A stretch of DNA of 64,000 nt from Streptomyces composti (GTDB lineage: Bacteria > Actinomycetota > Actinomycetes > Streptomycetales > Streptomycetaceae). Shown here one piece after another: positions 18,249 to 30,400 of this stretch. The position numbers and the translations under genes are program-made. The stretch lies in assembly GCF_012034205.1 (NCBI RefSeq), contig NZ_JAATEM010000003.1:124001-188000 (forward strand), in the 5' to 3' direction. Numbering within the stretch: position 1 is the first letter of the stretch; every line of letters starts with the position of its first letter. The notes below the pieces were generated by a model. It saw nothing but the letters and a program-made list of their open reading frames with translations. It was not told the DNA's origin and made no database searches.

Positions 18249-18272
18249 GTAACCATCTATATTGGTTACATG
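18246..18272. promoter_or_regulatory. Perfect palindrome containing both divergent start codons and shared -10 elements
   Basis: CATGTAACCA (18246-18255) and TGGTTACATG (18263-18272) are exact inverted repeats around TCTATAT. The outer ATG/CAT of each arm are the start codons of the VOC and CGNR genes. The spacer offers TATATT to the plus strand and TATAGA to the minus strand, each 6-7 bases before the respective ATG. On the minus strand TTGCAC lies 18 bp before TATAGA. The layout fits two leaderless transcripts whose RNA polymerase sites are covered by one dimeric regulator. Confidence 0.8.
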
Positions 18273-18896
18273 GCCGGCGGTGCAATGGACGGACGGAAGA
18301 ACGGTCCGGGTCTCACCCTGATGTCGCACGAGGGGACGCCCTACCGTTTCGACCCGGGCGCCCTCTGCCTGGAACTGCTGCCCACCGGCGGCCCGGGCGT
18401 CCACGCCCGCTTCGAGGTGCTGCACACCCCCGCCGACCTGGTGACCTGGGCGGGGCAGAGCCGGCTCGCGGACGGTCTCGACCTCACCGTCGACGAGGCC
18501 GAGCTGGCTCGGGCCCGCGCCCTGCGCAACGCCCTGTTCCTGCTCACCGCCGACCGGGCACACGGACGCCCGCTGCGGCACGAGCACCTGGATCTGATCA
18601 ACGCCGCCGCGGCCGAGCCCCCGCTCGTCTCCCGCCTGACCGCGGACGGCTCCCGCTCCTGGGCCCCGGGTGCCACCGGCACCCAGCTCCTGTCCACCGT
18701 GGCCCGCGACGCGATCGACCTGTTCAGCGGGCCCCACGCGCACCGCATTCGCGAGTGCGCCGCCCATGACTGCCGCCTCCTGTTCGTCGACACCTCCCGC
18801 CCGGGGCGCCGCCGCTGGTGCGCCATGGAACACTGCGGCAACCGCGCGAAGGTCCGCGCCCACCGGGCACGCCGAGAGGCGCAGGAGGGGGCGTAG
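18270..18896 (+). CDS. CGNR zinc-finger / ABATE-domain putative transcription regulator
   Basis: 208 residues from ATG 18270, inside the shared palindrome. The ABATE-like domain (about residues 18-155) has DLVTWAGQSRLADG and ARALRNALFLLTADRAHGRPL. The C-terminal zinc finger is CAAHDCRLLFVDTS ... RRRWCAMEHCGNRAKVRAHRAR, with four cysteines and the diagnostic CGNR. Members are thought to be ligand-responsive DNA-binding proteins in actinobacteria. The palindrome at its own start and at the VOC start makes autoregulation likely. The gene ends 10 bp before the RarD stop on the other strand. Confidence 0.9.
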   Translation: MAGGAMDGRKNGPGLTLMSHEGTPYRFDPGALCLELLPTGGPGVHARFEVLHTPADLVTWAGQSRLADGLDLTVDEAELARARALRNALFLLTADRAHGRPLRHEHLDLINAAAAEPPLVSRLTADGSRSWAPGATGTQLLSTVARDAIDLFSGPHAHRIRECAAHDCRLLFVDTSRPGRRRWCAMEHCGNRAKVRAHRARREAQEGA

Positions 18897-18905
18897 CCGG
18901 GAAGA

Positions 18906-19967
18906 TCACGGCCGGGCTTCGAGCGGGTCGGTGTCCGGGCCGGCGGGCACGTTCCCCGCCGCCGGTGCGGGCCGGCTGCCTTCGGTGGCCAGGGCGGGCT
19001 CGGGCTGGTTCGGCCCGGCGGCCACGGCCGCCCCCGTCTGCTTCGCCTCCGCCGCCGCGGCGGCGAGGGCGCGGGCGTTGCGGTGGCCGGTGCGCAGGGC
19101 GTCCCAGGTGAGGAGGGTCAGGGCCAGCCAGACCAGGGTGAAGCCCGCCCAGCGCTCGGGCGGCATGGCCTCCTTGAAGTAGAGGACGCCGAGGAGGAAC
19201 TGGAACACCGGGGCCAGGTACTGCAGCAGGCCCAGCGTGGACAGCGGCACCCGGATCGCGGCGGCGCCGAAGCAGACCAGGGGGAGCGCGGTGACGACGC
19301 CGGTCGCGGCGAGCAGCGCCGCATGTCCGGCGCCCTCCGCGGCGAACGTCGAGTCGCCCTGCGCGCTCAGCCACAGCAGATAGCCGAGGGCGGGCAGGAA
19401 CTGGATCGCGGTCTCGGCGGCCAGTGACTCCACGCCGCCGAGGTTGACCTTCTTCTTCACCAGGCCGTACGTGGCGAAGGAGAAGGCGAGGACGAGCGAG
19501 ATCCACGGCGGGCGGCCGTAGCCGACGGTGAGGACGAGGACCGCCGCCGCGCCGATGCCGACCGCCGCCCACTGCGCGGGCCGCAGCCGCTCCTTGAGGA
19601 GCAGTACGCCCATGGCGATGGTGACCAGCGGGTTGATGAAATAGCCCAGCGAGGCCTCGACGACGTGCCCGGAGTTCACCGACCAGATGTAGACGCCCCA
19701 GTTCACGGTGATCACGGACGCGGCGACCGTGATCAGGGCCAGCCTGCGCGGCTGCCGCAGCAGCTCGCCGAGCCAGGCCCAGCGGCGGGCGACCAGCAGC
19801 GCGGCGGCGACGAAGAACAGCGACCAGACCATCCGGTGGGCGAGGATCTCCACCGCCCCGGCGGGCTTGAGCAGAGGCCAGAAGAGGGGGACCAGCCCCC
19901 ACATGCCGTAGGCCGCGAAGCCGTTCAGCAGTCCTATGCGCCGTTCGGCGGCCGACTTCCCGGTCAC
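18906..19967 (-). CDS. rarD: EamA/RarD-type DMT superfamily permease
   Basis: 353 residues from GTG 19967, chosen because AAGGAGGG lies just upstream. About ten membrane segments are present in two EamA halves: RIGLLNGFAAYGMWGLVPLFWPLLKPAGAVEIL at the N-terminus and LLQYLAPVFQFLLGVLYFKEAMPPERW near residue 285 (typical RarD wording). A hydrophilic C-terminal tail of 50 residues (PAPAAGNVPAG) is unusual. RarD proteins are chloramphenicol-sensitivity-associated drug/metabolite exporters of uncertain substrate. Monocistronic; the upstream region has a large hairpin (20046-20100). Confidence 0.88.
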   Translation of the reverse strand: MTGKSAAERRIGLLNGFAAYGMWGLVPLFWPLLKPAGAVEILAHRMVWSLFFVAAALLVARRWAWLGELLRQPRRLALITVAASVITVNWGVYIWSVNSGHVVEASLGYFINPLVTIAMGVLLLKERLRPAQWAAVGIGAAAVLVLTVGYGRPPWISLVLAFSFATYGLVKKKVNLGGVESLAAETAIQFLPALGYLLWLSAQGDSTFAAEGAGHAALLAATGVVTALPLVCFGAAAIRVPLSTLGLLQYLAPVFQFLLGVLYFKEAMPPERWAGFTLVWLALTLLTWDALRTGHRNARALAAAAAEAKQTGAAVAAGPNQPEPALATEGSRPAPAAGNVPAGPDTDPLEARP

Positions 19968-20045
19968 GGGCCCTCCTTCGTGCCTGACGCCCTGCCCGAC
20001 GATCACCTGTGCGAGCGAAAGCTCACCCGGACGACGGTAACGCCG

Positions 20046-20100
20046 AAGCCCCCCGGCTGTCATGCCCGTATCGGCATACGGTCATGACAGTCGGGGGCTT
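20046..20100. other. Long near-perfect hairpin upstream of rarD
   Basis: AAGCCCCCCGGCTGTCATG at the left and CATGACAGTCGGGGGCTT at the right pair over about 18 bp with one bulge and one wobble. The hairpin then continues through CCGTAT/ATACGG to a CGGC loop. It lies downstream of the korB terminator hairpin and upstream of rarD. It could be a second terminator, a bidirectional barrier, or an operator with inner arms CTGTCATG/CATGACAG. Confidence 0.7.
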
Positions 20101-20140
20101 CTCGGGGCCCGGGGGCCAGGGCGCACCCGGCGGGCAGACG

Positions 20141-20173
20141 ACGAGGCCCGGACCGCGAGGGCCCGGGCCTCGT
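20141..20173 (-). terminator. Terminator hairpin after korB
   Basis: ACGAGGCCCGG (20141-20151) pairs with CCGGGCCTCGT (20163-20173) around an 11-base loop, 24 bp beyond the korB stop. A strong 11-bp GC stem without U-run, the common form in Streptomyces. Confidence 0.7.
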
Positions 20174-20196
20174 GGCCGGCGGCTGCGGCCGCCGGT

Positions 20197-21268
<1,072 letters not shown>

Positions 21269-21276
<8 letters not shown>

Positions 21277-23197
21277 CGATGGCCTCCTTCAGAGCCGTTG
21301 CGAGCTGCTCCGCCTTGAACGGCATGCCGTTGACCTGGTTGTACGAGGTGGCGTCCACCAGGTATTGCGCCCTGATGAGGGTGGCGAGCTGCCCGAGGTT
21401 CATCTCGGGGATCACCACCTTGTCGTAGGCCCGCACCACATCGCCGAGGTTCTTCGGGAACGGGTTCAGGTGCCGCAGATGCGCCTGTGCCACGGACCGG
21501 CCCGCCCGGCGCAGCCGGCGCACCGCCGCCGTGATCGGCCCGTACGTCGATCCCCAGCCCAGCACCAGAGTCCGCGCGCCGTCCGGGTCGTCGACCTCGA
21601 CGTCCGGCACCTCGATGCCGTCGACCTTCGCCTGGCGGGTGCGGACCATCAGGTCGTGGTTGGCCGGATCGTAGGAGATGTTGCCGGTGCCGTCCTGCTT
21701 CTCGATGCCGCCGATGCGGTGCTCCAGTCCCGGCGTGCCGGGCAGCGCCCACGGCCGCGCCAGGGTCTGCGGATCACGCTTGTACGGCCAGAACACCTCG
21801 GTGCCGTCGTCCAGGGTGTGGTTGGGGCCCTGCGCGAACTGCACCTGCAGGTCGGGCAGCTCCTCCAGGTCCGGGATCCGCCACGGCTCGGAGCCGTTGG
21901 CCAGATAGCCGTCGGAGAGCAGGAACACCGGGGTGCGGTAGGTGAGCGCGATCCGGGCCGCCTCCAGCGCGGCGTCGAAGCAGTCGGCCGGGGTGCGCGG
22001 CGCCACCACCGGCACCGGAGCCTCGCCGTTGCGGCCGTACATCGCCTGCAGCAGATCGGCCTGCTCGGTCTTGGTGGGCAGACCCGTCGACGGGCCGCCG
22101 CGCTGGATGTCCACGATCAGCAGCGGCAGCTCCAGGGAGACGGCCAGGCCGATGGTCTCGGACTTCAGCGCCACACCGGGACCGGAGGTGGTGGTCACGG
22201 CCAGCGAACCGCCGAACGCGGCACCGAGCGCCGCACCGATGCCGGCGATCTCGTCCTCCGCCTGGAAGGTGCGCACACCGAAGTTCTTGTGCTTGCTCAG
22301 CTCGTGCAGGATGTCCGAGGCCGGGGTGATCGGGTACGAGCCCAGGAACAGCGGCAGGTCCGCCTGGCGGGACGCGGCGATCAGCCCGTAGGACAGGGCG
22401 AGGTTGCCGGAGATGTTGCGGTACACGCCCGGCGGGAACGCGGTCGCGGCCGGGGCGACCTCGTAGGAGACCGCGAAGTCCTCGGTGGTCTCGCCGAAGT
22501 TCCAGCCCGCCCGGAACGCGGCGATGTTCGCCGCCGCGATGTCCGGCTTCTTGGCGAACTTCGACCTCAGGAACTTCTCCGTGCCCTCGGTCGGCCGGTG
22601 GTACATCCAGCTCAGCAGGCCCAGCGCGAACATGTTCTTGCTGCGCTCGGCCTCCTTGCGGGTGAGGTCGAACTCCTTCAGCGCCTCGACGGTGAGGGTC
22701 GTCAGGGGCACCGGGTGCACGTGGTAGCCGTCGAGGGAGCCGTCCTCCAGCGGGCTGGTCTCGTAGCCGACCTTCTGCATCGCCCGCTTGGTGAACTCGT
22801 CCGTGTTGACGATGATCTCCGCGCCGCGCGGCAGGTCGCCGATGTTGGCCTTGAGCGCGGCCGGGTTCATCGCCACCAGCACGTTCGGCGCGTCACCCGG
22901 GGTGAGGATGTCGTGGTCGGCGAAGTGCAGCTGGAAGGACGACACGCCGGGCAGGGTGCCGGCGGGGGCGCGGATCTCGGCCGGGAAGTTCGGCAGCGTC
23001 GACAGGTCGTTGCCGAAGGACGCGGTCTCCGAGGTGAAACGGTCGCCGGTGAGCTGCATACCGTCACCCGAGTCCCCCGCGAACCGGATGATCACCCGGT
23101 CCAGGCGGCGGACGTCCTTCGACCCCGCCGCTGTGCGCTGCTCTCCCACGACTGCACCGTCGGCGTGCTCCGCTGGGCTGCTGACCTGGCTGGTCAC
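21269..23197 (-). CDS. korA: 2-oxoacid:ferredoxin oxidoreductase alpha subunit (fused gamma-alpha)
   Basis: 642 residues from GTG 23197 (GGGAGG eight bases upstream); the open frame extends to 23335 but without a ribosome site. The first about 190 residues are the gamma domain (VIIRFAGDSGDGMQLTGDRF ... NFPAEIRAPAGTLPGVSSFQLHF), fused to the alpha domain (NLALSYGLIAASRQADLPLFLGSYPITPASDILHEL, TFQAEDEIAGIGAALGAAFGG, TTTSGPGVALKSETIGLAVSLELPLLIVDIQRGGPSTGLPT). The C-terminus VVIPEMNLGQL is the CoA-side domain. Together with korB this is the complete enzyme. First gene of a two-gene operon. Confidence 0.95.
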
Positions 23198-23450
23198 TGA
23201 ACTGGACCTCCCTCGAGGCGGCTGTCCGGGCCGGGCCTTCCCGCAGGCCCTCCCGGGATCAACCCTACGTCCGTAAGGGTCGCCTTCCTTGAGTGATTCG
23301 CATTTTGGACGTGCGTCGCACTTCACACGGCGCACCGGCCGTACCCAGCCGCCCCTGGATCACCGCTGGTGCGGCGCCCGGGTGCCGCACCGCCGAAGAC
23401 GCCGCGGGCACGGCCCACGGTTCGGCCGGACGGGGGTCCGAGGACGACGG

Positions 23451-23505
23451 AGTCTTCAGGGATCTCAGGAGACTCTTCAGGAATCTCAGGAATCTCAGGA
23501 ATTGA
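23451..23505. repeat. 9-10 bp AGGAATCTC-type tandem repeats at the end of the response regulator gene
   Basis: TCAGGAATC / TCAGGGATC / TCAGGAGAC motifs repeat five times across the 3' end of the response regulator gene and just beyond its stop (23495). The gap from here to korA (23198-23494) has no gene; it holds the korA promoter region, which is AT-richer near 23270-23330. Confidence 0.6.
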
Positions 23506-24154
23506 GATACGTGAGGACGGCCAGCACCCGCCGGTGATCGCCCTCACTGGGAGACAGGCCCAGCTTCATGAAGATGTTGCTGACGTGCTTCTCCACGGCA
23601 CCGTCGCTCACCACCAGCTGCTTGGCGATCGCCGAGTTCGTCCGGCCCTCGGCCATCAGGCCCAGCACCTCCCGCTCGCGCGGGGTGAGCCCCGCGAGCA
23701 CGTCCTGCTTGCGGCTGCGGCCGAGCAGCTGCGCCACCACCTCCGGGTCCAGGGCCGTACCGCCCTCGGCCACGCGCACCACCGCGTCCACGAACTCACG
23801 CACATCGGCCACCCGGTCCTTGAGCAGATAGCCGACGCCCCGGCTGGAGCCGGCGATCAGCTCCGTGGCGTAGCGCTCCTCCACGTACTGCGACAGCACC
23901 AGGACCCCGAGCCCGGGGTGCGCCTTGCGCAGCTGCACCGCCGCGCGCACGCCCTCGTCGGTGTGGGTGGGAGGCATACGGACGTCCGCCACGACCACAT
24001 CGGGCAGCTGCCCCCGGTCGTCCAGCTCGGTGATGGTCTTGATCAGCGCCTCGGCGTCGCTCACCCCGGCGACGACCTCGTGCCCGCGGTCGGTCAGCAG
24101 ACGGGTCAGCCCCTCCCGCAGCAACACGGAATCCTCGGCGATGACCACCCGCAC
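23495..24154 (-). CDS. Two-component response regulator, NarL/LuxR type
   Basis: 219 residues from GTG 24154, with GGAGG five bases upstream; starts at 24166, 24196 and 24208 are also open. The receiver domain has the acidic pair in VVIAEDSVLLREGL, the phospho-acceptor Asp in VVVADVRMPPT, and Lys in YLLKDRV. The HTH is LTPREREVLGLMAEGRTNSAIAKQLVVSDGAVEKHVSNIFMKLGL. Its probable sensor kinases are the two paralogues at 36965-39901, which are on the same strand and upstream in transcription order, but 12.8 kb away because an accessory block lies between. It may now be expressed from its own promoter. Confidence 0.93.
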   Translation of the reverse strand: MRVVIAEDSVLLREGLTRLLTDRGHEVVAGVSDAEALIKTITELDDRGQLPDVVVADVRMPPTHTDEGVRAAVQLRKAHPGLGVLVLSQYVEERYATELIAGSSRGVGYLLKDRVADVREFVDAVVRVAEGGTALDPEVVAQLLGRSRKQDVLAGLTPREREVLGLMAEGRTNSAIAKQLVVSDGAVEKHVSNIFMKLGLSPSEGDHRRVLAVLTYLNS

Positions 24155-24420
24155 CTTGTCCTCCACGCTCTCGACCCCCCGCATCCCCGAACTCATGTGG
24201 TCCAGCATTCCAGCTTCCGGGGCGGATGCGGAGGGTCGAGGGGGCGCGCCGGGTGTCCCGGCGGCAGCGACACGGTCCGGCCCCGACGAGATCAATCTCG
24301 GCCATACCTCGCGCTGTGTGTCGCATTCATGACAGTCGGTGTTTATGGTGATCCGGCTTGTACGTCGTGGGGGGGACACGGGGTGCATGTGACCCGTGAG
24401 GTGCTGTGGGGAGGGGCGCA

Positions 24421-27400
24421 ATGCGGTCGCGGGGGTTACTTCTGCGTGGGGCCGGACAGCGGCGGCGACGGCTGCTGACGGTGGGCCTGCTGGTGGTCGC
24501 ACTGACTGCCGGAACGGTGACGGCCGACGCCGTACCGACCCGGCCTCGTGCGACCGGGGACGCCGCTCCGGCGAAGCCCGCGCCGCCCCCTCAGCCTCCC
24601 GGCGCATCCGCATCCGCATCCGCGGACTCCGCTGCGGCACCCACCACCGACAACGCCGTCTACGCCTACGATGCCGCCGGCCGGCTGGTCGGCGTGACCG
24701 ACCCGGACGGCGAGACCGCTCGCTACCGGTACGACGAGGCCGGAAACCGGCTCGGCATCGACCGGTACCCCTCCAGCACCCCGTCGGTGCTCTCGGTCGT
24801 GCCGGTCCGGGCCGCGCCGGGCGCGAAGATCACCATCTCCGGCACCGGCTTCTCCTCCACCCCTTCCGCCCACACCGTGACCGTGGGGGGAAAGAGGGCC
24901 ACGGTCAGCTCCGCCTCTCCGACCCGTCTCGTCGTCACCGTGCCGTCGGACGCGGTGAGCGGGAAGGTGACCGTGTCGGTGGGCGGCAGGACCGCGGAGG
25001 CAACGGAGTCCTTCACGGTGGCCCCCTCCGGGCCGGCGGTCTCCAAGGCCGAGCCGCAGTCCGGGGAGCCCGGCGACCGGGTCGTGCTGACCGGCTCGGG
25101 GTTCGCCGGGACCGTGACGGACAACGTCGTACGGTTCAACGGCATCGTCGCCGAGGTGAAGGAGCGCACGGCCACGTCGCTCACCGTCGAGGTGCCGCCC
25201 AATGCCCGCACCGGACGCGTGGAGGTGGCCACGCCGGACGGCTCCGCCACCGCACCGGGCGATTTCACGGTCACCCGGGACTCCGGCGAGGCGCTGTTCG
25301 ACACGACGATGCGCGCCTCCACGTCCGATGCGGACCCGTCGCAGATCACGGTGGCGTCGGCCGGGCACAAGGCCCGGGTCCTCTTCGACGCCGAACGGGG
25401 TGACACGGTCGGCTTCGGGCTGCAGGGGGCGTCGTTCTCCTCCCGCGCTGACATCAGCCTCGTCTCCCCGCAGGGCGCCGTCGTCGCATCCACCAGCTTC
25501 AGTGGTCTGTCTGCGGACTGGGAGGTCACGGGGCTGCCCGAGTCCGGGACGTACCAGTTCGTCGTCGACCCGCGCTCCGACGACACCGGCTCGGTGGCCG
25601 TCATGGTGTCCAAGCCGGCCGGCGAGCCGCTCACCTTCGACGGCCCGGTGGCCAGTACCGCGCTGTCCCGCATGGGGCAGGACGGCGCCTGGACGTTCAC
25701 CGCGGCCAAGGGCGAGTCCCTCAGCGTCGGCGTCGACGCCGCGGAGATGAGCAGCTATGTGCGGTGCTCCGTGTACCTGCCGGACGGAACGCAGGCGGAC
25801 TACCTGCCCGTACCGAAGGGCGACGGCAACTCGGTGGACATCGACTCGCTGCCCCGGACCGGCCAGTACACGCTGCGCTGCGACCCGGACGAGGGCGGGA
25901 CCGGAACCGTCAAGGTCGCCGTGTCCCACTATGCGCAGGGCGGCACGCTCACACCGACGGCTCCGTCGACGACCTTCGATCTCGCCCGGCCCGGTCAGGA
26001 CGGGCTCGCGACCTTCACCGCTCAGGCCGGCGACCGGCTCAGCCTGGGGGCATCCGGAACCACCGTGCCCAGCTATGCGACGGTCACGGTCACCGGACCG
26101 GACGGCAAGAAGGCCGAGAGCTTCACCACGTCGCCCGGCCGCGACAGCGACTGGGACAGCGACGCGCTGCCCGCGGCCGGCACGTACACCGTGCGCGTCG
26201 CGGGCAGGAAGCTCGACACGGGCAAGGTGACCCTGACGCTCTCGCGCCCGGCGGACGCCGGTCTCCTGCCCCGCGACGGAAGCACGACCAGGGCCACCGT
26301 CACCCGGCCCGGACAGAACATCGGTGCTTCCTTCACGGCCGAGGCCGGGGACGACCTGTCGCTCGGCCTGGCGTCCAACGCCTTCACCAAGAGCCTGGCA
26401 GTGACCGTACTGGCCCCGACCGGTGCCGCCGTGGTCAGCAAGCGCCTGGTGTCGGCCGGCGCCTCGGGCACGATCGCCCTGGCGGACCTCCCCGAAACCG
26501 GGACCTACACCGTTCTGATCAATCCCAGCGCCGCGGGCACGGGAAGCGTCCAGCTGTCGCTCAAGGCGGTTGCCTCCGCCGCCGCAGTCCGCGGCACCCT
26601 CACCGCGAAGGTCCCGCAGATCCCCCTGCCGGCCGTATGCCTCGCCCAGCGGCTGCCGCTGCTGGTGCCGGACCACGCCGAGGTGCGCGCCGACAAGTGC
26701 GACGCGCTGCAGAAGCAGGCCGAAGCCAAGGCGGCCAAGGCGAAGGAGGCCGCCGGTGTGGTGCCGACGGGCCCCGATGCCTGGCAGCCGGGCAAACGGA
26801 ACCTCAGCGGCCGGGACTGGACCACCGGGCGCGGCGCCGCCCCCAAGGCCCCGCCCCGGCTGCGCGCCCCGCCCGGCCGTACCGCCCTGACCGGCCATGT
26901 GCTGAAGCTGGACGGCACGCCGCTGGCCGGCGTCACCGTCCGGGTCGGCGCCAGGACCGGCCGCACGGACGCCCGGGGACGCTTCCTGCTGTCCGGCATC
27001 AGCCCCGACGCCACCACGCTGGTCGTGGACGGGGCGAGCGCCAGTACGAGGACACGGACGTACGGCCGGTACGACATCCGGATCCACCCGGTCGCCGGCC
27101 GGAGCACCGACCTGGGCTTCCCCGTGTGGATGTCCCCCCTGGACACCAGGCACACGGTCACCCTCGACGCGCCCACGAAGGCCGACGTCACGCTGACCAC
27201 CCCGAAGATCCCCGGACTTGAGGTACGCCTCCCGAAGGGCTCCGTGGTGCGTGACGAGCACGGGAGGACGGTCACCGAGCTGGGCATCACGGCGATCCCG
27301 GTGGACCGCTCGCCCTTCCCGCTGCCGGAGAACAGTGCCGTCCCCGTCTTTTTCACGGTGCAGCCGGGCGGCACCTACATCTTCCCCGAGGGCGCCCAGA

Positions 27401-30400
27401 TCATCTACCCGAACTACACGCACGAAGCGCCGGGCTCCCGCGTCGACTTCCTCGCCTACGACCCGGCGGACAAGGGCTGGCACACCTACGGCCACGGGAC
27501 CGTCACGCGCGACGGCAAGCAGGTCGTACCGGACCGGAAGACCCGTATCTGGGCCTTCACGGGGGCCATGATCAGCGTCTCCGACGCGATCCCGTTCGAC
27601 ATCTCCCGCGTCGCGGACATCGTCGACTGGCTGTCGGGAGACCCGGTCGACCTGCAGACCGGCCTGCTCACGGACTCCCGCACCGACCTCGCCGTCGCCG
27701 ACCCGCTGGGCCCGGCCGAGGTCACCCGGACCTACTGGCAGGGCGACACCCGCTCCCGTGCCTTCGGTATCGGCCGTGACCTGTCCTACAACATGTATCT
27801 GCACTCCCGGCGCCTGTACAGCGAGGTGGACCTGTACCTGCCGGGCGGCCGGAAGGTGCACTTCATCCGGAAGACGGGCTCCGACTACAGGGATGTCGTC
27901 TTCGAGCCGGAAGGCTCCCCCACCGCGCTGGACGGCGCCAGCATCACGCAGCACAAGAGCAGCTGGCACCTGGTGCTGCGGGACGGGACCGAGTTCACCT
28001 TCCCCTGGTACGGGCCGCTGAAGGAGATCCGCGACCGTCACGGCAACGCGGTCCGCCTCACCCGGTCCAACGGCACCAAGGGCGACATCACCACCATCAC
28101 CACCCCCGGCGGACGCTGGATCTCCCTCACGTACGACGACCAGCACCGCGTCACCCGGGCCCGCGACAACACCGGCCGCACGACGTCCTACACCTACGAC
28201 AGTGCGGGGCGGTTGAAGACGGTCACCGACCCGGCCGGCCAGGTGATGTCGTACACCTACGACGGCACCTCCAACCGCATCAAGACCGCCACGGACGCCC
28301 GCGGCGTCGTCTACATGACGAACGCCTTCGACGCCGACGGCAGAGTCACTCAGCAGAGGCTCGCCGAAGGGCAGGTGTACTCCTTCGCCTACACCATGAC
28401 CGGCCCCGGTCAGGTCACGGCGACGGAGGTGACCCAACCGGGCGGATCCGTCCGCCGGGTGGAGTTCGACGGCTCGGGCTTCGCCGTCAGCGACACCGAG
28501 GCCTACGGCACCTCACTGGCCCGCAAGACCGTCTACGAGCGGGGGGCCGCCCACCGCATCATGGCCGTGGTCGATCCTCACGGCCGGCGTACCGAGCTGA
28601 AGTACGACGCCAACGGGCATGTCACCTCGGCCGTGGAACTCGCCGGCACCGCCGACGCCCGGTCCTCGGGGACGACGGTGTTCGACGGGCCCTACGACCA
28701 GCCCACGAAGATCACCGACTCGCTGGGGCACACCACCACCTTCACCTACACCGGCACCGGAGACCTCCGGACCATCACCGATCCGGAGGGCCGCAGGACG
28801 ACCTTCACCCTGGCCGCGGACGGCCAGATCAAGAAGGTCACCGACAACGCGAACGCCACCACCGAATACACCTACGACCACGGCGACCTGGTCTCCACGA
28901 AGGACGCCGAAGGCCGGGTCACCCGCCAGTTCACGGACGCCGCCGGACGGGTGACTGCCCTGGCCGACGCGGCGGGCTCCCTGACGACCGTCTCCTACGA
29001 CGTACTCAACCAGGCCCGTGAGGTCACCGACCCCCTGGGCCACAGGACCACCCTCGAATACGACGCCAACGGCAACCTGACGGGCCTCATCGATCCTCGC
29101 GGCAACACCACCAAGTGGGCCTACGACGACGCCGACCGCCCGACGTCCGCCACCGACCCGCTCGGCGCGCAGGCCCGGTTCTCCTACAACGCAGCGGGTC
29201 TGCTGGAGCGGGCGACCGACCGGTCGGGGCTGTCGGCCGTGGCCGAGTACGACGTGCTGGGCCGGCCCAAGCAGACCCGGTACGGCGTGGATGCCGCCGG
29301 CCGGGCAGAGTCCACCGTCGCGTACACCTACGACGACCACGACCTGCTCAAGCAGGTCAGCGACAGCCAGGCCGGCAACCGGTCCTTCACCTACGACGTC
29401 TACGACCGCCTGACCTCCACCACCGGCCCGACCGGCACGGTCGGCTATGCGTACGACGCCGGGGACAGGCGCACCCGGATGACCGCGGCCGGGACCACCA
29501 CCACCTACGGCTACGACGCTTCCGACATCCTCACCTCGGTGAAGTCCGGGGCCCAGGAGGTCACGTTCGGACTCGACGCGGTGGGCCGGGAGAAGTCCGC
29601 CTCACTGCCCGGCGGCATCACCCGCACCACCGGCTACGACGCGACCGGCGTCATCACGTCCATCGCGTACCAGCGGGGCACCAGGACCATCGGCACCCTG
29701 GACTACGCACGCGACCAGCGCTCGCTGCAGATTGGACTGAGCGGGGCGCTGACCAAAGTGGCCCTGCCGGCCGAGGAGAGCGGAACGCGGTTCGGCAAGG
29801 ACAACCGCATCACCAGCTACGCCGGCCGCACCTTCACCTATGACGCGAACGGCCGGCTCACCGGCGACGGCCTGCGCACCTACACCTGGAACGCCCGTGG
29901 CGAACTCACCGGACTGACCAAGGCGGGCACCACCTCGGCGTTCGGCTACGACCCGCTCGGCGGTCGCCTCACCAAGACGATCGACGGCACCACCAGCCGC
30001 TATCTCACCGACGGCGCCAACCCTCTGGTGGAGCAGGACGGTTCGGGGGCGACGACCGCCACGCTGGTCAATTCGGGGCTCGACCAGTTCCTGACCCGCA
30101 CCGAGAAGGGCGAGACCCGCATCTACCTGACCGATGCGCTCGGCACCGTGGTCGGCCTGGCCGGCACCGACGGCTCCCTCGCCACCAGCTACGCCTACGA
30201 ACCGGGCGGCATGCCCACCGTCTCCGGCGAGCCCACGTCGAACACCCACACCTTCACCGGCCGCGAGGACGACGGCACCGGCCTGCTCTACTACCGCGAC
30301 CGGTACTACGACCCGCAGACCGGACGATTCATCTCCCAGGACCCCAGCGGCCACTCCGGCGGAGTCAACCTCTACCAGTACGCCCTGGCGTCCCCCACCA

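Noticed and set aside
24436..28437. 1333-residue minus-strand open frame inside the RHS gene
   Set aside because: It is the complement of the RHS reading frame, typical of high-GC third positions. No motif, no ribosome site.
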